64,000 nucleotides of DNA from Sphingobacterium alimentarium (GTDB taxonomy: Bacteria; Bacteroidota; Bacteroidia; Sphingobacteriales; Sphingobacteriaceae): positions 1 to 64,000 of the forward strand of contig NZ_SMBZ01000007.1 of the NCBI RefSeq assembly GCF_004342685.1, read 5' to 3'. Numbering within the stretch: position 1 is the stretch's first letter; each line of letters starts with the position of its first letter. The notes below the pieces were generated by a model. The model saw only the letters and a program-made list of their open reading frames with translations. It was not told the DNA's origin and ran no database searches. This document shows, one piece after another, positions 1 through 7,505 of the stretch. The position numbers were made by a program, and so were the translations under genes.

Positions 1-63
1 GATTTCATAAACTTGTACAGATGTCGACCCTTTACTATACTTAATTTGCCTGATTTTAAGCAT
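1..63 (-). CDS. Transposase, N-terminal fragment cut by the window edge
   Basis: Reading the minus strand from an ATG at 61-63 gives MLKIRQIKYSKGSTSVQV followed by YEI, then the window ends. The pattern of a short basic start followed by K-x-S/A-S-G-T/S-x-V-Q-V is what I know from the N-terminus of the DDE transposases usually labelled IS1634 family (their starts read like VRKVKTxSGATAVQV). Only 21 residues are visible, so catalytic residues cannot be checked. The gene is transcribed away from the truncated RND gene. The alternative is that this is a chance ORF, but the match to the family start and the abrupt end of RND homology next to it argue against that. Confidence 0.55.
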   Translation of the reverse strand, partial: MLKIRQIKYSKGSTSVQVYEI

Positions 64-160
64 TTTTTACACTTTAGGTCAGCAAAATACGATTTCTAAA
101 CAACTAAAAACAACATTATCAACAACTTATAAAGTTACCAAAATTAGCCCGGACAAGTCA
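1..160 (-). mobile_element. End of an insertion sequence (IS1634-like) inserted in the RND gene
   Basis: The first ~160 bases do not belong to the efflux gene that follows. On the minus strand they carry the first 21 codons of a transposase (63 to 1), preceded by about 100 bases of AT-rich, non-coding DNA up to the point where RND homology begins (about 150-165). This is the layout of an IS terminus: inverted repeat, promoter, transposase start. The exact inverted repeat and target duplication cannot be fixed because the other end lies outside the window. Family assignment rests only on the transposase N-terminus and is tentative. Confidence 0.6.
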
Positions 161-164
161 GGAA

Positions 165-1373
165 TTGTCTTTTGAGCCGATTGAGCTTACCGAAAAGATT
201 TTAAGTCAGGGAGCGAATACGCCTGTTGAAATCCGCATTTCGGGAATGATGAAGAAAATGAATGCGATGACCGCAAACAAATTGTTGGCAAAGCTGAAAG
301 AGTTAGATTATATGCGTGACCAACAAATACCGCAGTCAATGAACTACCCGGCTTTTGAAATCAATATTGACCGTGTGAGAGCCGCTCAATTAGGAATTGA
401 TGCACAGGATATTGCAAGGTCGCTAACGCCGAGTTTGGCTTCATCGAGATATACTAACAAAAATATGTGGGTTGGCGGTATGATGGGCATTGCTTACGAT
501 GTACAGGTACAAATGCCACAAAACATACTGAACAGCCAAGACGAATTAGCGAATATTCCGCTTTCCAAAAATTCGGACAGACCTGTTTTGGGCGATGTAG
601 CTACGATTACCCCAACGAAAACTTTGGGAGAAAGTTACAACTTGGGTACAATGGGCTATACAACCGTTACAGCCAATGTACACAAATCGGATTTAGGCAA
701 GGCACAGAAAGACATTGAGGAGGCAATCGCTTCTTTGGGCGAATTGCCCAAAGGTGTAAATATTCAGGTAGCAGGTATGACCCCTGTATTGGACGATACA
801 ATGAATAACCTTGCAAGTGGATTATTGATTGCCGTTGTGGTTATCTTCCTTATGTTGGCGGCTAACTTCCAATCGTTCAGGGTTTCGTTTGTGATTTTGA
901 CGACCGTTCCATTTGTGGTTTTAGGTTCATTGATATTGCTTAACCTTACAGGCTCGACCTTAAACCTGCAATCCTATATGGGTGTGATTATGGCTGTCGG
1001 GGTTTCCATTGCCAATGCGGTACTCTTAATCAGTAATGCGGAAACGCTTCGACTGAAAGACGGCAACGCCGTAAAAGCGGCATTGGGAGCAGCCAATTTG
1101 CGTATTCGTCCTATCATTATGACTACGTTGGCAATGACCGCAGGTATGTTACCAATCGCTATCGGATTTGGCGAGGGAGGCGACCAAGTTTCTCCGTTGG
1201 GTAGAGCTGTAATCGGAGGTCTGATAGCTTCGACTTTCTCAGTATTGGTATTGCTACCATTGGTATTTGCTTGGGTACAAGGCAAAGCGACAATCGTATC
1301 GCCGTCATTAGACCCTGAAGACGAAAACAGTACACATTTCATTAACTCTAACAATCAAAACAATGAACTATAA
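165..1373 (+). pseudogene. RND efflux permease, 5'-truncated by an IS
   Basis: About 400 C-terminal residues of a protein that should be about 1,000-1,050 residues. The fragment starts inside the periplasmic porter domain (SFEPIELTEKILSQG), continues through the second porter half, and keeps the last block of membrane helices: LASGLLIAVVVIFLMLAANF, the helix with SYMGVIMAVGVSIANAVLL, and the RIRPIIMTTLAMTAGMLPIA segment typical of the RND superfamily. The conserved N-terminal half and the first helices are missing. In frame, a stop codon lies upstream at 105-107 in IS DNA; the TTG at 165 is only the first possible start after the junction. Its 3' end overlaps the adaptor start by 11 bases, so the pair was one operon. 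The sequence is closer to the general HAE-type pumps than to CusA. It cannot make a working pump by itself. Confidence 0.85.
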
Positions 1374-2496
1374 GTCAATCATCATATTTGCAATGGCTCT
1401 GTCTTTGGTAGCCTGCAACAACGAGAAAAAAGAAGAACCCAAAAAAGAGGGCGGTATGCCTGCAATGGGTATGGGAATGGGAATGATGAACCCAATGGAA
1501 ACCGTTGAGATTTCTAAAACAAACCCTTTGGTAATGTTGAAATTGGCAGGGGAATTAAAACCCGACCAACAGACCGAACTGTTTGCAAAAGTAAACAGCT
1601 ATGTAAAAAGTATTCGTGTGGATATAGGCGACAGAGTTTCGGCGGGGCAAGTATTGGTAGTGCTTGAAGCTCCCGAAATACAATCTCAGGTAGCGAGTGC
1701 CAAAGCAAAGTTGGAAGCTCAACAAGCAGTCTATCTTTCCACAAAAGCGACCTACGACAGAACAATGAAAGCGAACCAAACACAGGGAGCTATTGCCAAA
1801 GACGCTTTAGACCAAATCAAAGCCCGAATGCTATCAGACGAGGCACTGTTGAATGCCACTAAATCTGCGTACAAAGAAATCAGGGACGTTAATAATTACT
1901 TGGTTATCAAAGCACCGTTTAGCGGAACGATAACAAGCAGAAATGTTGATTTGGGTGCATTTGTTACGCCAATGAACAAAGAGCCTTTGTTGGTTGTGGA
2001 GAACAACAGCAATTTGAGATTAAACTTGTCAGTTCCCGAAGCCAATACGCCTTATATCAAATTAGGCGATACGATACGTTTTCACGTTCGTTCACAACCG
2101 CAGGAGAAATACGTTGCAAAGGTCAGCAGAAAATCGGGAAGCCTTGATTTAAAACTGCGTTCGGAGAAAATCGAAGCCGATTTTATCAACAAAAACAATG
2201 CGTTAAAACCGTATATGATTGCAGAGGCTGTCATTCCATTGCAAAATTCAGAGCCTACATTTTTCGTTCCAAAATCTGCCGTAGTGGAAAGCGGAATGGG
2301 TGTGTATATAATCCGTGTAGAAAACGGTAAGACTAAGAATGTACCTGTAAGCAAAGGTCGTGTAATGCCCGAGCAAATCGAAGTATTTGGCGACCTGAAT
2401 GACGGAGATAAAATTTTAAAAATGGGCTCGGAAGAAGTACAAGAGGGTACGGAAGTTCCTAACAAGCCCCATAATTCTGATAATGATAAAAAATAA
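1363..2496 (+). CDS. RND efflux periplasmic adaptor (membrane fusion protein), lipoprotein
   Basis: 377-residue HlyD/AcrA-type adaptor that would link the inner-membrane RND pump to an outer-membrane channel. Residues 1-18 are a lipoprotein signal with lipobox LVAC (Cys18). Residues 32-45 form a Met-rich stretch with seven Met in 14 residues, which suggests Cu(I)/Ag(I) contact. A barrel-sandwich half follows (VNSYVKSIRVDIGDRVSAGQ), then a helical hairpin (about 105-170), the second lipoyl half (IKAPFSGTITSRNVDLGAFV) and a C-terminal beta-barrel/MP domain. It overlaps the truncated permease by 11 bases and is followed after 7 bases by the next lipoprotein. The gene itself is intact, but its partner is broken, so function depends on another permease or on the upstream part being expressed elsewhere. 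The native promoter was upstream of the IS; transcription may now come from the IS. Confidence 0.9.
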   Translation: MNYKSIIIFAMALSLVACNNEKKEEPKKEGGMPAMGMGMGMMNPMETVEISKTNPLVMLKLAGELKPDQQTELFAKVNSYVKSIRVDIGDRVSAGQVLVVLEAPEIQSQVASAKAKLEAQQAVYLSTKATYDRTMKANQTQGAIAKDALDQIKARMLSDEALLNATKSAYKEIRDVNNYLVIKAPFSGTITSRNVDLGAFVTPMNKEPLLVVENNSNLRLNLSVPEANTPYIKLGDTIRFHVRSQPQEKYVAKVSRKSGSLDLKLRSEKIEADFINKNNALKPYMIAEAVIPLQNSEPTFFVPKSAVVESGMGVYIIRVENGKTKNVPVSKGRVMPEQIEVFGDLNDGDKILKMGSEEVQEGTEVPNKPHNSDNDKK

Positions 2497-2503
2497 TTGA
2501 GAT

Positions 2504-2926
2504 ATGAAAATGAAATTAAAATTAGTAAGTATCGTGGCTATTGCCACGGTACTTTTTATTGGTTGTAATCAAAAAAATAACGAAACAAATTCTGATAACC
2601 AAACTTCGTCAGTGGTAAAAAACAACACGCCTACAAAGGGCGACCACGTACCGAGTAATTTGGTTTGTATGGTTAATGATGCTTATATGGGCAAACAGCA
2701 GTTGGAAGTACCGTTTGAGGGAAAAATGTATTACGGTTGTTGTAAAATGTGTCAGGAAAGAATACCAAAAGACGGTACAGTAAGATATGCAATAGACCCT
2801 CATACATTAGAAAAGGTTGATAAGGCGACCGCTTATATTGTCCTTATCGGAGATAACGGTGAGGTGGCTTACTTTGAGAATGAAACTAATTATCAAAATT
2901 TCAAACAGGCTAATCAAAAGAATTGA
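2504..2926 (+). CDS. Lipoprotein with TRASH-like cysteine cluster (MlpB-like)
   Basis: 140-residue lipoprotein; signal peptide ends in LFIGC with lipidated Cys21, then a Ser/Asn/Thr-rich linker to about residue 50. The core holds Cys55 (NLVCMVNDAYMGK) and a CC-x2-C group at Cys79, Cys80 and Cys83 (YYGCCKMCQERIP), the arrangement seen in TRASH/YHS-like metal-binding domains and in the small lipoproteins annotated MlpB in Bacteroidota. It follows the adaptor by 7 bases, so it is co-transcribed. Likely role is binding or delivering copper at the cell envelope; this is inferred from cysteine spacing and neighbours, not from a characterised homologue. Confidence 0.75.
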   Translation: MKMKLKLVSIVAIATVLFIGCNQKNNETNSDNQTSSVVKNNTPTKGDHVPSNLVCMVNDAYMGKQQLEVPFEGKMYYGCCKMCQERIPKDGTVRYAIDPHTLEKVDKATAYIVLIGDNGEVAYFENETNYQNFKQANQKN

Positions 2927-3008
2927 AATAAGCGAGGCTATTCACGATCACCAAAAAAAGAAATAGTGTAGTGAGTAATTTTCCCAACGCTCGACTGCAT
3001 AAAATTTG

Positions 3009-3016
3009 TAACTTTG
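3009..3016 (+). promoter_or_regulatory. Putative promoter -7 box (TAACTTTG) for the Cys-rich gene
   Basis: TAACTTTG matches the Bacteroidota -7 consensus TAnnTTTG and lies 13 bases ahead of the ATG at 3030. No clear TTTG -33 box is found at the usual distance. It would give the downstream copper genes (3030 onward) their own promoter, independent of the IS-interrupted upstream unit. Confidence 0.45.
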
Positions 3017-3029
3017 TGTAATTGAATTT

Positions 3030-3404
3030 ATGACAAGACGAATTTTCATATTGCTGATTGTGATGCTTGGTTTCTTTTTGACACCAACGCTGACCTATGC
3101 TTGTGGAAAAAAGACTGAAAAAACAGAAAAGTCTTGTTGTGAGAAAAGTCCTTCACAAACAGGCGACACGAAAGAGTGTTGCAAAAAAAGTCATTCGCAA
3201 AATGACAAAAACGATGACGGTTGTAACGGACAATGTGGAAATTCATCCTGCTATTGCCCAACTATAAACATCACTATTGCATTACCTGTTTTTTCCGAAC
3301 TTAGACATAGCGTTTTCTACACTGAAAAATTGAGTTTCTTCTTTACAGAAACCTACATTTCTTCAGGTTTTCGTTCTATTTGGCAACCTCCCAAAATAAG
3401 CTAA
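3030..3404 (+). CDS. Small Cys-rich secreted protein, unknown function
   Basis: 124 residues. Residues 1-24 are a signal peptide (long hydrophobic core, cleavage near TYA|C). The mature N-terminal half has nine cysteines: Cys25, the pairs 36/37 and 50/51, Cys65 and Cys69, then Cys74 and Cys76 (CYC), spread among Lys, Asp, Asn and Gln. The last third (80-124) lacks cysteine and is hydrophobic/aromatic. I do not recognise a family. Position between a TRASH-like lipoprotein and an HMA protein suggests a periplasmic copper-binding or metal-sensing role. Cys25 could also be lipidated, although the preceding residues (LTYA) are a poor lipobox. The start is supported by the -7 box just upstream and by the signal peptide. 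Confidence 0.7.
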   Translation: MTRRIFILLIVMLGFFLTPTLTYACGKKTEKTEKSCCEKSPSQTGDTKECCKKSHSQNDKNDDGCNGQCGNSSCYCPTINITIALPVFSELRHSVFYTEKLSFFFTETYISSGFRSIWQPPKIS

Positions 3405-3495
3405 ATTCTTGCCTTGACAGCCATAGTTCTGTCCAATCGAAAGCAAATAAGTGCTTTCAGAATTAGTATTTTTATAAACATTAAAATTTTCAAAA

Positions 3496-4344
3496 ATGAA
3501 TTCATTAAGATATTTATTGACAGCATTGATAATACTGTCATTCGGAGTTAGTAATGCTCAAATTAAAAACTCAAAAACTGAAACCGTAAAAATTTACGGA
3601 AATTGCGAAATGTGTGAAAGCACTATTGAAAAAGCAGGAAATCTGAAAAAGGTAGCCAGTGTAGATTGGAACAAAGACACTAAAATAGCTACCCTAACTT
3701 ACGATGCAACCAAAACAAATCAGGACGAAATCTTGAAACGTATTGCATTGGCAGGTTACGACAGCGATAAGTTTCTTGCGCCAAATGATGTATATGCAAA
3801 ACTTCCTGAATGTTGCCACTATGAACGAGTGAATAAACCAGTTTCAAAAGCAGCACCCAAAACAGAAACACACGACCATTCAAACCATACGGCAACAATC
3901 GAAAAACAGGAAACAAACCAACTGAACACTGTTTTTGAAAGTTATTTTGCGTTAAAAGATGCTTTGGTAAAAACAGACGGAAATACAGCTTCTGCAAAAG
4001 CAAAGAATTTGAGCATCGCAATTTCCGCAGTAAAAATGGAAACATTGACAACAGATGAACATATCATTTGGATGAAAGTAATGAAAGACCTATTATTTGA
4101 TACAGAGCATATTTCAGACACAAAAGATATCGGACATCAAAGAGACCATTTTATGAGTTTGTCAAAAAATATGTACGAACTAATAAAGGTTTCAAAATCT
4201 GAAACTCCTGTTTACTATCAGCATTGCCCAATGGCAAACGATGGCAAAGGTGCAAATTGGTTAAGCAAAGAAAATGCAATCAAAAATCCGTATTACGGTT
4301 CACAAATGCTGACTTGCGGAAGCACAGTAGAAACAATTAAATAA
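3496..4344 (+). CDS. Exported HMA plus DUF3347 protein, copper binding
   Basis: 282 residues with a signal peptide (about 1-21, cut before QIKN). An HMA domain (about 28-95) carries the metal site CEMC (Cys37, Cys40) in a GNCEMCES loop. A His-rich linker (THDHSNHT) leads to a DUF3347 helical domain (about 140-235, starting VFESYFALKDALV). The C-terminus has HCPMANDGKGANW and a final MLTCG (Cys244, Cys274), a motif also found at the C-terminus of some CusB-type adaptors. Together this is a periplasmic copper-handling protein, probably passing Cu(I) to an efflux system. The stop is 7 bases from the P-type ATPase start, so the two are co-transcribed. Confidence 0.85.
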   Translation: MNSLRYLLTALIILSFGVSNAQIKNSKTETVKIYGNCEMCESTIEKAGNLKKVASVDWNKDTKIATLTYDATKTNQDEILKRIALAGYDSDKFLAPNDVYAKLPECCHYERVNKPVSKAAPKTETHDHSNHTATIEKQETNQLNTVFESYFALKDALVKTDGNTASAKAKNLSIAISAVKMETLTTDEHIIWMKVMKDLLFDTEHISDTKDIGHQRDHFMSLSKNMYELIKVSKSETPVYYQHCPMANDGKGANWLSKENAIKNPYYGSQMLTCGSTVETIK

Positions 4345-4351
4345 AAAACCA

Positions 4352-6853
4352 ATGAAACATACCTATCATATACACGGAATGACCTGTAACGGTTGCCGTA
4401 GCCACGTAGAAGAAACGCTTTCAAAAATAGAAGGCGTATCAAAGGTTACTGTTGATTTAGAAAAGGCAGAAGCTACTATTGAAATGGAAAAACATATTCA
4501 CTTAGAAACATTTCAAGAAGTTTTAAAAAATGATGGTGGAAGATATAGCATTCACAATTTAAGGGAACATCATCACCATTCAGAACCCAAACAGCACGAT
4601 AAACCGAAAGGAAAAGGGACTGGAGTATTTTATTGTCCTATGCATTGCGAAGGCGATAAAACATACGACAAAGCTGGTGATTGCCCAGTCTGCGGAATGG
4701 ATTTGGTGGAGGAACAAAATCTATCTACTTCCAACACAGATCAATGGACCTGTCCCATGCACCCTGAAATTGTACAAGACGAAGCAGGCTCTTGTCCTAT
4801 CTGCGGAATGGATTTAGTACCGATGCAACCCGACCTTTCTTCAGAAGAAAAGACCTATAAAAAATTATCAAAGAAGTTTTGGATTGCAACCGTTTTTACA
4901 TTGCCAATTTTCATTATTGCAATGAGCGAAATGATTCCAAACAATCCTTTATATGATTTGATGGGACAAAAACAATGGAACTGGGTGCAGTTTTTCTTGT
5001 CCATTCCTGTTGTGTTTTATGCCACCTGGATGTTTTTTGAACGAGCTTACCGAAGCATCAAAACCTGGAATCTTAATATGTTTACCCTTATCGGAATTGG
5101 TGCAGGTGTAGCTTGGTTGTTCAGTGTGGTGGGTATACTTTTTCCGGATTTTTTTCCCGAACAATTTAAATCACATCACGGAGCAGTCCACGTTTATTTT
5201 GAAGCAGCAACCGTTATTTTAACCTTGGTTTTGTTGGGGCAACTTTTAGAAGCTCGTGCACACAGTAGAACCAATTCGGCAGTAAAAGAATTGTTGAAAT
5301 TAGCACCCAATAAAGCCACAAGAATAGTTGATGGCGAAGAAGTGGAAGTTAGCATCGACAAAATAGAATTAAACGATATTCTTAAAGTAAAACCTGGTGA
5401 AAAAATTCCTGTTGATGGTGTTATCATCGAAGGCGATACAACCATTGACGAATCTATGATTACGGGAGAGCCAATTCCTGTGAATAAAGCTATGAACGAT
5501 AAAGTAAGTAGTGGAACGATAAATGGCAATCAAACCTTTTTGATGAAAGCCGAAAAAGTCGGTAGCGATACCTTGCTCTCTCAAATTATTAAAATGGTAA
5601 ATGATGCCAGTAGAAGCCGTGCCCCTATTCAAAATTTAGCCGATAGAGTGTCGGGATATTTTGTACCGATTGTAGTTCTCATTGCGGTAAGCACCTTTAT
5701 AGTTTGGGCAATTTGGGGACCAGAACCTGCTTATGTTTATGCATTAGTCAATGCAATAGCCGTTTTAATTATTGCTTGTCCGTGTGCTTTGGGCTTGGCA
5801 ACGCCAATGTCTGTAATGGTAGGTGTAGGCAAAGGTGCCCAAAATGGCGTATTGATTAAAAATGCCGAAGCATTGGAAAAATTTCACAAAATAGACACGT
5901 TAATCATTGATAAGACAGGAACGATTACGGAAGGAAAACCAACAGTAGAAAGTATCGGTTCTTTCAATAATGGTTTCAGCGAAAACGAATTGCTTCAATA
6001 CATCGCTTCATTGAACACAAATAGCGAACATCCATTAGCCGAAGCAACAGTTAAATACGGAAAAGAACAGCATACTGAAATAATCAATTCGGAAAATTTT
6101 AATGCTGTTACAGGAAAAGGTGTTGAAGCTACTATCAATAGTCAGAACGTTGCTTTGGGAAATCCAAAAATGATGGAATACGCTAAAGCCGAAATCAGTT
6201 CTAAAATGGAGGACGAAGCGAAAGCATTTCAAAAACAAGGAAAGACGGTTTCTTATCTCGCAATAGACAATTCGGTGGTTGGTTATGTTGTTATAGGTGA
6301 CAAAATAAAAGCAACAAGTGCCAAAGCCATTAAAGAATTACAAGAAAAAGGCATAGCAGTTGTAATGCTGACAGGTGATAATCACGACACCGCACAAGCA
6401 GTAGCTTCAGAGCTAAAACTTACAGATTTTAAAGCAAGTATGTTGCCTGAAGATAAACTGAAAGAAGTGGAGAAACTACAAGAAAAAGGGAACGTGGTGG
6501 CAATGGCAGGAGACGGAATTAATGATGCACCGGCATTAGCAAAAAGTGATGTTGGTATAGCAATGGGAACAGGCACAGATGTAGCCATTGAAAGTGCTAT
6601 GATAACTTTGGTAAAAGGCGATTTACACGGAATTGTGAAAGCCAGAAATTTAAGTGATGCTGTAATGAAAAACATTAAGCAGAACCTGTTTTTCGCCCTT
6701 GTCTATAACATATTAGGAATCCCAATTGCAGCAGGTGTATTATTTCCGTTTTTCGGAATATTGCTCTCTCCAATGATAGCAGCACTTGCAATGAGTTTTA
6801 GTTCAGTTTCCGTAATTGTAAATGCACTTAGACTTAGAAGCATTAAAATATAA
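4352..6853 (+). CDS. copA: Copper-translocating P1B-type ATPase
   Basis: 833 residues; pumps Cu+ out of the cytoplasm using ATP. An N-terminal HMA domain has GMTCNGC (Cys12, Cys15). After a His-rich linker come two heavy-metal-binding-domain repeats, YCPMHCEG...CPVCGMDLV (about 94-119) and TCPMHPEI...CPICGMDLVP (about 133-157). Next are paired membrane helices, the actuator loop TGEP, the CPC ion-binding motif (Cys476-Pro-Cys478), the phosphorylated Asp520 in DKTGT, the HP locus (His560-Pro561) and the hinge GDGINDAP from about 720, ending in the last helix pair. All P1B-1 hallmarks are intact. The combination of HMA and two HMBD modules is common in Bacteroidota copper islands. Spacing of 7 bases to the upstream gene indicates one transcript. 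Confidence 0.95.
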   Translation: MKHTYHIHGMTCNGCRSHVEETLSKIEGVSKVTVDLEKAEATIEMEKHIHLETFQEVLKNDGGRYSIHNLREHHHHSEPKQHDKPKGKGTGVFYCPMHCEGDKTYDKAGDCPVCGMDLVEEQNLSTSNTDQWTCPMHPEIVQDEAGSCPICGMDLVPMQPDLSSEEKTYKKLSKKFWIATVFTLPIFIIAMSEMIPNNPLYDLMGQKQWNWVQFFLSIPVVFYATWMFFERAYRSIKTWNLNMFTLIGIGAGVAWLFSVVGILFPDFFPEQFKSHHGAVHVYFEAATVILTLVLLGQLLEARAHSRTNSAVKELLKLAPNKATRIVDGEEVEVSIDKIELNDILKVKPGEKIPVDGVIIEGDTTIDESMITGEPIPVNKAMNDKVSSGTINGNQTFLMKAEKVGSDTLLSQIIKMVNDASRSRAPIQNLADRVSGYFVPIVVLIAVSTFIVWAIWGPEPAYVYALVNAIAVLIIACPCALGLATPMSVMVGVGKGAQNGVLIKNAEALEKFHKIDTLIIDKTGTITEGKPTVESIGSFNNGFSENELLQYIASLNTNSEHPLAEATVKYGKEQHTEIINSENFNAVTGKGVEATINSQNVALGNPKMMEYAKAEISSKMEDEAKAFQKQGKTVSYLAIDNSVVGYVVIGDKIKATSAKAIKELQEKGIAVVMLTGDNHDTAQAVASELKLTDFKASMLPEDKLKEVEKLQEKGNVVAMAGDGINDAPALAKSDVGIAMGTGTDVAIESAMITLVKGDLHGIVKARNLSDAVMKNIKQNLFFALVYNILGIPIAAGVLFPFFGILLSPMIAALAMSFSSVSVIVNALRLRSIKI

Positions 6854-6914
6854 AGAAATAATACTAATATCAATTTACAGGCAGGTTTAACAAATCAAAA
6901 TTCAACGAATAGAA

Positions 6915-7439
6915 ATGGAGAAATTAATTAAAATATTTGCCAGCAGCCAAAAACAGTTCATCAACCTTACACGCATAGCAATTTTTATCGTGATGGCTTG
7001 GATTGGTGGACTGAAAGCGTTTCAGTATGAAGCAGACGGGATAGTTCCTTTTGTTGCGAATAGTCCGGTAATGAGTTTCTTTTACGACAAAGAAGCTCCC
7101 GAATACAATGAATATAAAAACCCTGAGAGCAAAACAGTTCAAAAGAACATTGACTGGCATAAAGAAAACAATACATACATTTTTTCTTATGGTTTAGGAA
7201 CAGTCATTGTGATGATCGGCATTCTTACTTTATTGGGAATTTGGTATGCCAAAATTGGTTTTATTGGAGGTGTGTTAACTTTTGGAATGTCTTTGGTAAC
7301 CTTATCATTTTTGCTAACCACCCCCGAAGTATATGTTCCAAATTTGGGTGGCGATTTTCCCACGCCTCAATTTGGATTTCCTTATTTGTCGGGAGCAGGG
7401 CGACTTGTAATCAAAGATATAATTATGTTAGGAGCATGA
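6915..7439 (+). CDS. DUF417 (YkgB-like) inner-membrane protein, C-terminus cut by TGA
   Basis: 174 residues with about four membrane helices (around 18-36, 90-112, 114-135 and near the end), of the DUF417/YkgB family, whose biochemical role is unknown. The visible frame ends LVIKDIIMLGA at a TGA (7437-7439). The same frame then continues without any shift for 15 more codons, LICASDSAKQLLNKR, to a TAA at 7485-7487; this is how family members normally end. So a single nonsense codon removes the last 16 residues. The truncated protein may still fold, because only the tail of the last helix is lost. It sits between copA and the multicopper oxidase, a common place for DUF417 genes in these islands. 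Confidence 0.85.
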   Translation: MEKLIKIFASSQKQFINLTRIAIFIVMAWIGGLKAFQYEADGIVPFVANSPVMSFFYDKEAPEYNEYKNPESKTVQKNIDWHKENNTYIFSYGLGTVIVMIGILTLLGIWYAKIGFIGGVLTFGMSLVTLSFLLTTPEVYVPNLGGDFPTPQFGFPYLSGAGRLVIKDIIMLGA

Positions 7440-7505
7440 TTAATCTGTGCTTCTGATAGTGCAAAACAATTATTGAACAAAAGATAAAAATATGAAAATC
7501 TTAAA

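Noticed and set aside
974-1354. 126-codon minus-strand ORF within the RND fragment
   Set aside because: Antisense of conserved RND helices; no start context or family.
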